Positions 1-8,019 of a stretch of 36,143 nucleotides of DNA are shown one piece after another (positions within the stretch are counted from its first letter, which is position 1; each line of letters starts with the position of its first letter). Below the pieces are notes generated by a model. It was given only the letters and a program-made list of their open reading frames with translations, made no database searches and was not told where the DNA came from. The stretch lies in assembly GCA_001803225.1 (NCBI GenBank), contig MHBF01000027.1, forward strand, positions 1 through 36,143. The letters run 5' to 3'. The DNA is from Lentisphaerae bacterium GWF2_44_16. Its GTDB lineage: Bacteria; Verrucomicrobiota; Lentisphaeria; Victivallales; GWF2-45-14. The translations under genes were made by a program, and so were the position numbers.

Positions 1-181
1 GCAAATATCCATTTCGTCTCTTTATTAAGCTGTGTTTCTTTGTTGGTCACCAACAGAAATTCGGCGTATATTCCTCATATCAATACCTTAGCATAGGGAA
101 AACTCCCTGACCATCTAACGGTTTGTTGTCTCACACATTGGATGTTACTGTAACCATTACGATCTGAATAAGCTCGAACGT

Positions 182-1606
182 ATGAAAAAAATGATTGCAA
201 CCGCCTTACCGATCTTCTCGTTAAAAAGCAAAGCACTCTTGTGCAAAGAAAATGGAACGTTTACCGATGGTCTAGTTTTTCTTGATTGGTTAAAAGCGAC
301 GGGTCAATCCGGATGGCAGATACTGCCGCTGAGTCAAACGCATCTGGTTCCAGGATCAAAAAAACAGCATGTCCCCTCTCCCTATCGTGGGTATGGAGTG
401 GGTCTGGATCCAAAATTTTTGTCCATGGACGAACGTGAGTATGATGTTTTAGAAACAGAGAAAAAAACCTTTATCAAAAAAAATAAAGCATGGTTGGATG
501 ACTATGCTTTTTTTTGTGCTCTGCGCGATCACTTTGGCACGGATGACTGGACTTCATGGCCACCGCAGATCAGACGACGAGACCTCAAAGCCATGAAGCA
601 ATGGCATGAAAAACTATCCGAGACGTACAACGATCATGTGATCGAACAATTTCGTCTACATAAAAGCTACTTTGAAATGAAAAAGAAAGCTGGAGAACTG
701 GACATTTCGATCATTGGTGATATGCCCTACTATCTTCCTCTCCAAAGCCCGCTTGTCTGGGTGAACCAGAGACTATTCACTATAAGTACCAGTGGACATA
801 TGCGAACGGTTTCTGGAATACCAGATAGTCCTAAAGCCCATTTTGGTCGACAAATGTGGGGGCATCCTTTGTATAATTGGTCACAACGTTCGCAATGGCC
901 AGGAATCATCAAACTCTGGAAAATGCGTCTCCATTATTTAAATCAGCTCTATAATCTGTTGCGATTGGACCATGCGACAGGCTTTTACTATTATGGCGCA
1001 ATGAATCTTATCGATCCGACAAAGGATCGTATCAAAAATGGACCTGGCTATTATGCCGTGTCTCGTATCATTAAATACGCCAAAAAAATTGGTTTGGAAT
1101 TATTTGCAGAAGATGCCAGTGATCGCTTCAAAGAACTAATCCAAGAACTAAGAAAAACCTTAAGGAAACAGAAGGTTCCAGGTATAAAAATAATCCGCTT
1201 TGCCTACAACGAACAACGAAGATCATTTCAAAAGGAGTATGCAAACATAAAATCCTATCGTGTAAACACGTGTGCCTATACGACAACCCATGATACCCAG
1301 ACACTGATCGGTTATCTTAAATTACTTACGACAGTTCAAAGAAAAGCTCTTTGTAAAAAAATAAAGATTAAATACTCGATAAGCGAAAAAATATTGGCAG
1401 AACGCTTGCGCGATGCAGTATTACGTTCCCCCGCCCGAATAGTAATCATCCCTATTCAAGATTGGTTACTCACCCAAGAGCGAATAAACATTCCTGGCAC
1501 AGAAAAAATGAAGGGGGACAAGAATTGGAAATTCCATCTTTCTATTCCGATTGAAAAATTACCTATCAATAGTATAAAGAAACATGTCATCGCAAGTACA
1601 AAATGA
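182..1606 (+). CDS. malQ: 4-alpha-glucanotransferase (amylomaltase, GH77)
   Basis: The 474-residue product is recognisable as a GH77 amylomaltase, which transfers alpha-1,4-glucan segments between maltodextrins in the cytoplasm. Visible motifs in family order are GDMPYYL near residue 180, GHPLYNW near 227, LRLDHATGF with the presumed nucleophile Asp263, FAEDAS with the presumed acid/base Glu310, and TTHDTQT near 370, the counterpart of the usual THDN motif. The length is close to compact bacterial MalQ (about 500 residues). It is flanked by a GC-rich orphan gene and has no glycogen or maltodextrin partner in view. The ATG follows an AT-rich upstream region without a clear Shine-Dalgarno sequence. 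The family assignment is firm; substrate preference cannot be read from sequence. Confidence 0.9.
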   Translation: MKKMIATALPIFSLKSKALLCKENGTFTDGLVFLDWLKATGQSGWQILPLSQTHLVPGSKKQHVPSPYRGYGVGLDPKFLSMDEREYDVLETEKKTFIKKNKAWLDDYAFFCALRDHFGTDDWTSWPPQIRRRDLKAMKQWHEKLSETYNDHVIEQFRLHKSYFEMKKKAGELDISIIGDMPYYLPLQSPLVWVNQRLFTISTSGHMRTVSGIPDSPKAHFGRQMWGHPLYNWSQRSQWPGIIKLWKMRLHYLNQLYNLLRLDHATGFYYYGAMNLIDPTKDRIKNGPGYYAVSRIIKYAKKIGLELFAEDASDRFKELIQELRKTLRKQKVPGIKIIRFAYNEQRRSFQKEYANIKSYRVNTCAYTTTHDTQTLIGYLKLLTTVQRKALCKKIKIKYSISEKILAERLRDAVLRSPARIVIIPIQDWLLTQERINIPGTEKMKGDKNWKFHLSIPIEKLPINSIKKHVIASTK

Positions 1607-1674
1607 AACTATTCCTTATCTCTCCAAATCAAGAAAGTCGTAAAACTTCTACTTCAAATCGTTGTCAACCTAGA

Positions 1675-1703
1675 TTGACAAAAATAATTTTTTTTGATAT
1701 TTA
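1675..1703 (+). promoter_or_regulatory. Sigma70-type promoter of the GC-rich orphan gene
   Basis: TTGACA (1675-1680), a 17-nt spacer and TATTTA (1698-1703). Transcription would begin near 1710, leaving a leader of about 87 nt before the ATG at 1797. The leader contains two short hairpins (CCAGTT/AACTGG and ATCCCTT/AAGGGAT) and three copies of GGTAAGC. Confidence 0.6.
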
Positions 1704-1796
1704 CTATCCAGTTCTTAAAATAACTGGTAAGCCACATCCCTTAAGATCTAAAAGAAAAGGGATAAGGTAAGCCAAAACAAAAGAAAGGGTAAGCTG

Positions 1797-2630
1797 ATGG
1801 CCAGCCTTTACAAGATGGACAAGGGAACCGAGATTGAGCTCTTCCGCATGTTGAATGCGGCCGGACTCACGGCGGAAGACGCCAAAAAGCTCAGCACCCA
1901 GCCGAAGGTCGTGAAAGCGATGCTCGCCAAGATGCGCGAGGACGATGCCTTCCGCCTCATCCATGGCCGGTTCACCCCACTCGCGGACAAAGTCGCGATG
2001 GTCAAATCCTGGCCGGGTATCAATCCGGATGATGTGGATGCTGCGGTTGCGCTCGTCCGCGAGAACGGCACCATCGCAGGCTTCGAGGTCGAGAGCCCAA
2101 ACAACCCACTGCTGGACCTCGTCATCGTGGTCTACCGCGAGAGCATCCCGGCCACACTGCTCTACGGCCGCGATCGCTTCATGGAGACCTTCGAAGGTCA
2201 CTACGCTGAGTGGGCTGAAGCCTACGCCAGCGGAGTCGATGATGAGCGCGTGGAGCTCATTCCGGGCGCCCGCAAATTCCGGCCAAACACCATTCAGGTG
2301 CAGGCTGTGGACTTCGGTGCCAACTGGGATCCTCAGCGCGGCAACGTACTGAGCGAAGTCCAGAAAACTCAGGGCGGGAAGCTCGCGGACTTTGCGGGAC
2401 TCTTCAACGCCTCACAGAGCCCGAAGTGGGTCGAGCAGATGGATGAGGTCAACGTGCCCGAGACCATCCTTGCCGCCCTGCTGCTGAGCGTGCCACACTG
2501 CGGCGTGCGGTCGTACTCGCCCGACATCTGGCGGCACAGCGGTGGCGAGGCGGAGCTCGGCGGTTACCACATCGGCAGCCGGTTCCACGTGCTTTCCATG
2601 GCCGTCGTCCGGGAGTTCCATTGGCGCTAG
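1797..2630 (+). CDS. GC-rich orphan protein of unknown function
   Basis: The 277-residue protein is not recognised. The first 60 residues look helical, possibly a helix-turn-helix-like segment (LTAEDAKKLS). The middle is mixed alpha/beta. The C-terminus runs through IWRHSGGEAELGGYHIGSRF to an aromatic end. No signal peptide or membrane segment is visible. The gene is far richer in GC than malQ and the Fic gene on either side, suggesting a separate origin or strong codon selection. It has its own promoter, an AAAGGG ribosome-binding site 7 nt before the ATG and its own terminator. Its trailer shares two nearly identical blocks with that of the DGR variable protein at 19471. A distant relation to that protein is possible, but no variable-repeat sequence is present here. 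Confidence 0.7.
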   Translation: MASLYKMDKGTEIELFRMLNAAGLTAEDAKKLSTQPKVVKAMLAKMREDDAFRLIHGRFTPLADKVAMVKSWPGINPDDVDAAVALVRENGTIAGFEVESPNNPLLDLVIVVYRESIPATLLYGRDRFMETFEGHYAEWAEAYASGVDDERVELIPGARKFRPNTIQVQAVDFGANWDPQRGNVLSEVQKTQGGKLADFAGLFNASQSPKWVEQMDEVNVPETILAALLLSVPHCGVRSYSPDIWRHSGGEAELGGYHIGSRFHVLSMAVVREFHWR

Positions 2631-2758
2631 GAACTTGAACGCTCGGCGCTCGCAGGAATTTGGTACGTCGTTCGCGAACGTACCTTAACTCTTCGTCTGA
2701 GAAGCGAACTTGCTGCATCCGGTTTCGACTTATAAGGGTCGTATCTCCGGGTGCGGCT
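2630..2758 (+). repeat. Dispersed trailer element, copy 1
   Basis: Immediately after the stop codon, block 2630-2652 matches 20277-20299 at 21 of 23 bases, and block 2734-2758 is identical to 20372-20396 over 25 bases. Between the blocks the two copies differ, but each contains a short hairpin (here a near-palindrome around GGTACG...CGTACC). Both copies follow a GC-rich gene with its own promoter. Confidence 0.7.
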
Positions 2759-2766
2759 ATTTTTTT
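2714..2766 (+). terminator. Intrinsic terminator of the GC-rich orphan gene
   Basis: An outer stem GCATCCGG (2714-2721) / CCGGGTGC (2747-2754, one G-U pair) encloses a smaller CGAC/GTCG stem and is followed by a T-run from 2760. The same architecture recurs at 20346-20405. Confidence 0.65.
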
Positions 2767-2896
2767 AAAAATTTTTTTTGTTTCCCAATATGTGGAATAC
2801 AAATAAAAAGGATTTTGGGTATCTGTTTTCGATTATGCCGCATCGGTCGTTCTGACCTCCTAGACGCAGGAACATTCCAATACGAAATAATCCTGG

Positions 2897-2945
2897 CGGA
2901 ACGAAAGCGACTCGAACCGTATGGGTCGTTCCGTATGCCTTTTTG
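2897..2945 (+). terminator. Hairpin with T-run in the 2.77-3.03 kb intergenic region
   Basis: CGGAACGA (2897-2904) pairs perfectly with TCGTTCCG (2926-2933) and is followed shortly by TTTTT. It lacks an obvious gene of its own and may be a second terminator or a relic of a lost gene. The GGGTCG-T/C-TCCG word in it also occurs in the repeats at 6333 and 14340. Nothing else gene-like was found between 2767 and the promoter at 2986. Confidence 0.4.
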
Positions 2946-2985
2946 CTAATTTTGGCAAAGGGATTTGAATGTTATTGATTTGTGG

Positions 2986-3014
2986 TTGCCAGAGGAAAGT
3001 GAATCATATATAAT
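2986..3014 (+). promoter_or_regulatory. Promoter of the fic-TOTE operon
   Basis: TTGCCA (2986-2991), a 17-nt spacer and a perfect TATAAT (3009-3014). Transcription would start around 3020, only about 10 nt before the Fic ATG at 3031. No Shine-Dalgarno is visible, so the message is nearly leaderless. Confidence 0.7.
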
Positions 3015-3030
3015 CTCATATAGTTAAATT

Positions 3031-4092
3031 ATGAGATTTATGGACAACCGAGAAAAACGAATAGCTCACGTTTCACAAAAAGTCTGGTCGTTGATCAATA
3101 ACATTGATCTTCTAAAAGATCAGTGGATTGGTGGAGCAAAGCTCAATCCCCAAGCGCTTGGACGCCTCAAGCGTTCTGTTTTGGTCACATCCTCCGGAGC
3201 ATCTACCCGTATTGAAGGTGCCGAGTTGTCGGATGAAGATGTGGAAAAACTGATGCGAGGAATTTCTGTGCAGAAATTCAAGGATCGGGATAAACAAGAA
3301 GTGCAGGGATACTTTGAATTGCTTTCTACGGTTTTCGATGTCTGGAAACAGATTCCGTTCAACGAGAGCATGATCAAGCACTCACATAAGGAACTTCTCA
3401 AATACGTCGATAAAGATGAACGGCATCGAGGCGAATACAAAAAGACGGAAAACAACGTTGAGATGTTCGACGAGTCGGGTAAGTCACTCGGGGTTGTGTT
3501 CAAAACGACCCCCGCCTACCTCACACCTAAACAGATGCAGGAACTCGTCGAATGGACGGCATGGGCGTTGGATGAGAGCGATTACCATCCACTGCTTATC
3601 GTTGGAAACTTCTTGGTTGAGTTTCTCGCTATCCACCCATTCCAGGACGGCAACGGTCGTCTTTCGCGCATCTTCACAAACCTTCTTCTGCTCAAGGCCG
3701 GATACGCTTATGTGCCATACGTCTCCCACGAAAAACTCGTTGAGGACAACAAGACCGACTACTATCTCGCCCTTCGACGAAGCCAGAAAACTCTCAACGC
3801 AACAAAGCCGGATATCGAAGCGTGGCTTGAGTTCTTCTTAACTGTTTGTCTCGAACAGGCAGGGCAAGCGATCGACTTGTTATCACATGAGAACATCGAA
3901 AAAATTCTCTCACCAAAACAACTTGCTGTGTGGAGATATCTTGAAACCATCGACGAGGCGACTGCGGGTGATATCGCAAAGAAAACTGGTGTGGCGCGCC
4001 CCACCGTCTCGCAAGCAATCGATGTGTTGTTACGACTAAAAAAGATTGAGCGTATTGGCCAAGGTCGAACAACGAGGTATCGCAAGGCCTAA
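3031..4092 (+). CDS. Fic-family protein with C-terminal winged helix
   Basis: The 353-residue product carries the Fic core motif HPFQDGNGRLSR at 202-213, whose His and Asp/Glu residues support transfer of a nucleotide moiety (usually AMP) to target hydroxyls. An N-terminal STRIEG at 58-63 matches the autoinhibitory (S/T)xxxE(G/N) helix, placing this among self-inhibited Fic proteins. The last 70 residues (LSPKQLAVWRYL to the end) look like a winged helix-turn-helix, so it may also bind DNA. The ATG at 3031 follows a strong promoter; an in-frame ATG at 3040 is an alternative. The stop lies 5 nt before the next start, indicating one operon with the TOTE gene. Its target, and whether it regulates or acts with its partner, cannot be told from sequence. 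Confidence 0.88.
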   Translation: MRFMDNREKRIAHVSQKVWSLINNIDLLKDQWIGGAKLNPQALGRLKRSVLVTSSGASTRIEGAELSDEDVEKLMRGISVQKFKDRDKQEVQGYFELLSTVFDVWKQIPFNESMIKHSHKELLKYVDKDERHRGEYKKTENNVEMFDESGKSLGVVFKTTPAYLTPKQMQELVEWTAWALDESDYHPLLIVGNFLVEFLAIHPFQDGNGRLSRIFTNLLLLKAGYAYVPYVSHEKLVEDNKTDYYLALRRSQKTLNATKPDIEAWLEFFLTVCLEQAGQAIDLLSHENIEKILSPKQLAVWRYLETIDEATAGDIAKKTGVARPTVSQAIDVLLRLKKIERIGQGRTTRYRKA

Positions 4093-4097
4093 GGGAT

Positions 4098-6251
4098 ATG
4101 ATCTCAGTCACTGAAGACCAGTTACACTTATACCTCTCACTGTTTCGCGGTCGAACAGATGTGTACGCGAGGCGATGGGAAAAGGAAGGTAAATCTGGTT
4201 ACTCGCCGGCGTATGATTTTGATTGGAATGAATTTCTTGCGCATAAACGTCGGGGTGGCACGATGACAACCTTCGAAAAGAAGACGGCGATTCCACTGAC
4301 CCCAGATGTCATCCGTAAGCAGCTTATTGGCCAGCACGTCGTTGGCATTTACCCCCTTCTTGAAGATAATACATCGTATTTCATCGCGGCTGATTTTGAT
4401 GGTGCGAATGCGTTTGTTGAGGCGAAGCAACTAATCGATGTTTGTACCGATTTGGATTTATCAGCGTATCTTGAGCGATCCCGATCAGGAAATGGTGCGC
4501 ATGTTTGGATCTTCTTTGAAGAGCCGTATCCGGCAGCTCGAAGTCGAATCATCCTGCTCGAATGCATCCGTCGCGCACTTGGTCTGTCTGCTTTCGACAA
4601 AGAAGTTTCGTTTGACCGTTTGTTTCCGAACCAAGATACGCAGAGCGGAAAGGGTTTTGGGAATCTCATTGCTCTGCCTCTACAAGAAACATCCGTTGCA
4701 CAGGACAATACCGTTTTTCTTGATCCTGAAAATTTAACGCCTTTTCCAAACCAATGGGATTTCCTTGCAAAGATCAAACGAATCTCGACTCGTAAACTCG
4801 ATGCAGTCTTTACCAGTCTCACTGAGCAATCAGCAGATGAATCACCGACGAATGCAAAGCGTCTCGTTCTGACACTTAGCACTGGCATCCGTATTCAGAA
4901 GAATATACTCGATAAAGCCACCATAAATTTCATCCGTGAAGAGTTGAATTTTCCGAACTTGGACTACTGGTTAAAAAAGCGGCTGGGAAAGAGTGTGTAT
5001 CAGACAGAAAAATTTTTTCGACTGATTGAGGAGGACGGAGAATACGTCGTTCTCCCACGAGGTTTCCTAACAAAACTGACCGATCATCTACGTTCGCGAG
5101 GTGTGCCGTTTCTGATTCGTGATGAACGTGCTGTGATGTCTGACGTCATCTTCGTGTCGACAATTGCATTACGATCTGAACAAACCGACGCGGTTGATCT
5201 TGCATTATCGGTTGACCAGGGAGTTATCATCGCGCCGCCAGGCAGCGGAAAGACTATTATAGGACTCGAGCTCATTGCTCGCCATGCTCAGCCCGCACTC
5301 ATTCTTACACATCGCAAACAGATCATGGATCAGTGGATTGAAAGGACGCAGACCTTTCTCGGAATTGCAAAAACGCATATCGGGAGGATCGATGGGGTGA
5401 AGAAGTCGATTGGTGACAAGGTGACAGTCGCAATGATGCAGAGCCTCGCTCGACGGAAGGATCCATCTGATCTCCGTGGAAAGTTTGGTTTGGTCATTGT
5501 CGACGAATGCCACCACATCCCCGCAAAGACCTTCCGCGAGGTGATTTCAGCTATCGATGCAAAGTACTGTTATGGACTCACGGCTACTCCAGAACGAAAG
5601 CACAAAGACGAGAAACTGATTTACTTATTTATCGGCGATATCATCACAGAATTACGAGAACAAACCCAGGAATCAGCAAAGGTATCAAAACGACAAAAAA
5701 TCGAACCTGACAGAAATGTGATTGTTCGCGAAACAGAGCTCGCTGTGCCGTTTTCGTTCACTACGGACAATTATCAAATTCTCGCCCGCATCATTTCTTT
5801 TGATCAGGCTCGGAATCAGTTAGTGCTCGATGACATCAAAAAAGCTGTGGCTGTTGGCCAAAAGATCCTTGTTCTTAGCGAACGAAAGGAACATCTTGAA
5901 ACACTGAACATGTATCTCAAGGGAAGTTGTGAAACAATTCTCGTAACCGGCGATGACTCTGCTGTTTCGCGGAAAAACAAATTTGCACAGATCACCTCTG
6001 GGCATTATCAAGTTATTCTGGCCACAGGACAGTTGGTGGGCGAAGGAATGGATGTTCCGGACATTCAAACCGTCATCCTTGCTTTCCCTCTCGCATTTGA
6101 AGGGAAGCTCACCCAGTACATTGGCCGTATTCGCGGAGCGCAAAAGACCGTTTACGATTACCATGACGCAAACACACCTTTTCTGGATCGTCAGTTCAAG
6201 AAGCGAAAGAAGTTTTATCAGAAGGCAGGATTTAGCATGATCGAAGGATAG
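4098..6251 (+). CDS. TOTE-type primase-helicase (AEP primase + SF2 helicase)
   Basis: The 717-residue protein joins an N-terminal archaeo-eukaryotic-type primase to a superfamily 2 helicase, the architecture described for TOTE conflict systems, which are thought to counter invading DNA. Primase residues include DFD at 99-101, the SGNGAH segment at 130-135 and FDRLFPNQ at 172-179. Helicase motifs follow: Walker A APPGSGKT at 379-386, DECHH at 469-473, LTATPE near 494-499, and QYIGRIRG near 672. No extra C-terminal nuclease is apparent, so it is a compact version. It starts 5 nt after the Fic stop, so translation is probably coupled. A strong hairpin terminator follows at 6263. The domain call is firm; the defence role is inferred from the family. 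Confidence 0.85.
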   Translation: MISVTEDQLHLYLSLFRGRTDVYARRWEKEGKSGYSPAYDFDWNEFLAHKRRGGTMTTFEKKTAIPLTPDVIRKQLIGQHVVGIYPLLEDNTSYFIAADFDGANAFVEAKQLIDVCTDLDLSAYLERSRSGNGAHVWIFFEEPYPAARSRIILLECIRRALGLSAFDKEVSFDRLFPNQDTQSGKGFGNLIALPLQETSVAQDNTVFLDPENLTPFPNQWDFLAKIKRISTRKLDAVFTSLTEQSADESPTNAKRLVLTLSTGIRIQKNILDKATINFIREELNFPNLDYWLKKRLGKSVYQTEKFFRLIEEDGEYVVLPRGFLTKLTDHLRSRGVPFLIRDERAVMSDVIFVSTIALRSEQTDAVDLALSVDQGVIIAPPGSGKTIIGLELIARHAQPALILTHRKQIMDQWIERTQTFLGIAKTHIGRIDGVKKSIGDKVTVAMMQSLARRKDPSDLRGKFGLVIVDECHHIPAKTFREVISAIDAKYCYGLTATPERKHKDEKLIYLFIGDIITELREQTQESAKVSKRQKIEPDRNVIVRETELAVPFSFTTDNYQILARIISFDQARNQLVLDDIKKAVAVGQKILVLSERKEHLETLNMYLKGSCETILVTGDDSAVSRKNKFAQITSGHYQVILATGQLVGEGMDVPDIQTVILAFPLAFEGKLTQYIGRIRGAQKTVYDYHDANTPFLDRQFKKRKKFYQKAGFSMIEG

Positions 6252-6262
6252 CTTGAGGTATC

Positions 6263-6294
6263 ACAAAAGCGACTCATTTCTGAGTCGCTTTTGT
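6263..6294. terminator. Intrinsic terminator after the TOTE gene
   Basis: A perfect 14-bp stem (6263-6276 with 6281-6294) with the tetraloop TTTC; the arms contain AAAAGCGACTCA / TGAGTCGCTTTT. The A- and T-runs in the arms make it potentially bidirectional. Confidence 0.8.
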
Positions 6295-6332
6295 TCAAAG
6301 GACAAGGCCCCATCGGTCGCCCTATAGCCATA

Positions 6333-6512
6333 GGTCTACGGGTCGCTCCGATAAGAAGTTGTCCTGGCGGGACGGAGGGGTTAGGTACCAAAGTTGTAGG
6401 GACGTTCAAAGGACTTTCGAGAGATTCCAACTTTGGCGATTTTGAGGCGGACGGGTCGGACTGAAATGAGACAAATGAGACACTTTTGGCGGTGTTTTAA
6501 GTTGTCTCATTT
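6333..6512. repeat. Structured intergenic repeat, copy A
   Basis: A 38-bp block (6333-6370) matches 14340-14377 at 37 of 38 bases. Further along both copies share GATTTTGAGGC, GGGTCGG and ACAAATGAGACAC. Copy A ends in an inverted repeat AAATGAGAC (6473-6481) / GTCTCATTT (6504-6512), and copy B has the corresponding but imperfect arms. It occupies most of the 530-nt gene-free stretch between the TOTE gene and the methyltransferases; the rest of that stretch shows no coding potential. Confidence 0.7.
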
Positions 6513-6761
6513 TGAGAGATCTCGGACTAGAAACCAACAAAGCAAACGATTGGCATTGAGCCGATCGTTTGCATGGTCGCTGCTCTTTAAGCAGAGGTAT
6601 TTTTGATCTCCATCAGAGTATAGGGAGAAATCATCGAGCATTTTAGGATTGAGATTGGTGATATTTTTTTCGATATTACTTGGATATCTTTCAGGATCGG
6701 TATCTTTCACTAACAAACTAAGCAATATTTGTAATTTATCCACATATCTACATTGCAAAGG

Positions 6762-6770
6762 TGATACAAT
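6762..6770 (+). promoter_or_regulatory. Extended -10 promoter of the methyltransferase pair
   Basis: TG-A-TACAAT at 6762-6770 is an extended -10 element without a good -35. A start near 6777 would leave only a few bases before the ATG at 6784, which favours that start over the upstream in-frame GTG/ATG-like codons beginning at 6649. Confidence 0.45.
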
Positions 6771-6783
6771 TACATTGCAAAAT

Positions 6784-8019
6784 ATGTCACATACAGAAAA
6801 ACAAATTTTAAAAGATTTTCCCACACTATCTGTTGGCCCACTTACCGATGATATTGAGAAGAAGTATAAGCTCTTAATACAGGAAAGTGGGATAAAATAC
6901 TTTGGTCCAGATGTAGAGGTGTGGACTTCTGAAGCTTCGAATAAAGCTCTCTCGTATTCATCCCATGGAATCTTTCGTTACTTTGGAAAATTTCCGCCTC
7001 CTATCGCTAGATATTTAATCGAAACTTTTACTCAAACAGGCGATTTGGTCATTGATCCAATGTGCGGAAGTGGTACAACCGGTTTGGAAGCACTTCTGTT
7101 GGGGCGTAGAGCAAAGTGTTTTGATGTAAGTCCACTTGCAACACTTGTATCTCGGGTAAAGATAACCCCAATTAATCGCAAAGAGGCTGAAAATGCTATT
7201 AAGCAGGTTCGTAAGTTCGTGGAGTTTCCGAAAAAAAATCAAAAGCCGGAACTGATTGGATTAAGAAACTCAAGTCATTGGTTTCTGGAAGAGACTATGG
7301 ATTCACTCGAGCTTATACGATTGGCTATTAAGCAAGTAAAGACACGATCGTCCGTCAGGGATTTTTTAAACGTCGCCTTCTTGGGAGTTGTTCGTAGAGT
7401 TTCAAGAGCAACGACACAACAAGGAAGATTATTTTTGGATGTTGAAACAGCTGAAAAAGACGCATCCCCCTTTTTCTTCAAAAAGGCTGGTGAAATTTTA
7501 GACTCAGTTACCTTGCTACCAAAAGGAGAAGTCAATGTTTTACAGAGGTCGATTCTTGGTACAAATACAGAGAGAGAAAAGACTCCCTTGGTGATTTGTC
7601 ATCCGCCGTATTTCAACTCCTATAAATACAGTGGGGTCAATTCACTCGAATTAGCATGGATGAACATCGACCACGCGAATATACGAAAAAATGAAATCAG
7701 GGAATCCTTCAAGGTGGGCAAGCCAGAAAAGGTTGAGGAGTACGTTGAAGACATGAGAGCCGGATTAGAAAATCTCTCGAACCTATTGCAGAAAAATGGA
7801 CATTTAGCATTGATGATTGGTGACACTGTAATTCGGGGGAAGTATATTCCGGTCACGAGAATGCTCTTAGCTCGATTGCAATCCACGTATAAAATAGAAA
7901 GAGCAGTCGTACGAATCCCCAAGTTTACTGAGGCTTCATGGGCAGCAAGTCAGCGACGTAAGGGTAAAGAAGTGGGAATAAATTTATGCGATCTAATAGT
8001 CGTTCTGAAAAAACAATAG
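6784..8019 (+). CDS. DNA methyltransferase (M1 of the R-M locus)
   Basis: With the ATG at 6784 the product has 411 residues. DPMCGSGTT at 91-99 is the AdoMet-binding motif, and HPPYFNSY at 273-280 is the catalytic PPY motif with His in place of the usual Asp/Asn. The AdoMet motif comes before the catalytic motif. The open frame extends back to 6649, but that extension overlaps the probable promoter and encodes an unlikely hydrophobic stretch. The 3' end overlaps the next methyltransferase by 34 nt, so the two are co-translated. Two methyltransferases opposite two nuclease-like genes suggest a restriction-modification system with an asymmetric site or two subunits. Target base and site cannot be read. 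Confidence 0.82.
   Translation: MSHTEKQILKDFPTLSVGPLTDDIEKKYKLLIQESGIKYFGPDVEVWTSEASNKALSYSSHGIFRYFGKFPPPIARYLIETFTQTGDLVIDPMCGSGTTGLEALLLGRRAKCFDVSPLATLVSRVKITPINRKEAENAIKQVRKFVEFPKKNQKPELIGLRNSSHWFLEETMDSLELIRLAIKQVKTRSSVRDFLNVAFLGVVRRVSRATTQQGRLFLDVETAEKDASPFFFKKAGEILDSVTLLPKGEVNVLQRSILGTNTEREKTPLVICHPPYFNSYKYSGVNSLELAWMNIDHANIRKNEIRESFKVGKPEKVEEYVEDMRAGLENLSNLLQKNGHLALMIGDTVIRGKYIPVTRMLLARLQSTYKIERAVVRIPKFTEASWAASQRRKGKEVGINLCDLIVVLKKQ

Noticed and set aside
1-181. Possible regulatory palindrome TTGGTCACCAA near position 43
   Set aside because: It is an 11-bp word with no second copy or clear promoter context; nothing else could be supported in the first 181 bases.
1704-2201. A 165-codon minus-strand frame over the GC-rich orphan gene
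   Set aside because: Shadow of a GC-rich plus-strand gene that has its own promoter, ribosome-binding site and terminator.
1797-2630. A second variable repeat at the end of the GC-rich orphan gene
   Set aside because: Its 3' end does not align with TR beyond short words, although the trailers are related. It is not a target of this TR as far as can be seen.
2890-2945. tRNA-like signal on the minus strand (GGTTCGAGTC followed by a stem and CCA)
   Set aside because: Only the acceptor-like stem pairs. No T-arm stem, anticodon arm or D-arm could be folded; it is better explained as a hairpin with a T-run.
6218-6430. Short minus-strand frames at 6218-6430 and 14315-14527 sharing the peptide PPGQLLIGATRRP
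   Set aside because: They are translations of the structured noncoding repeat, have no ribosome-binding site and overlap a terminator in one case.
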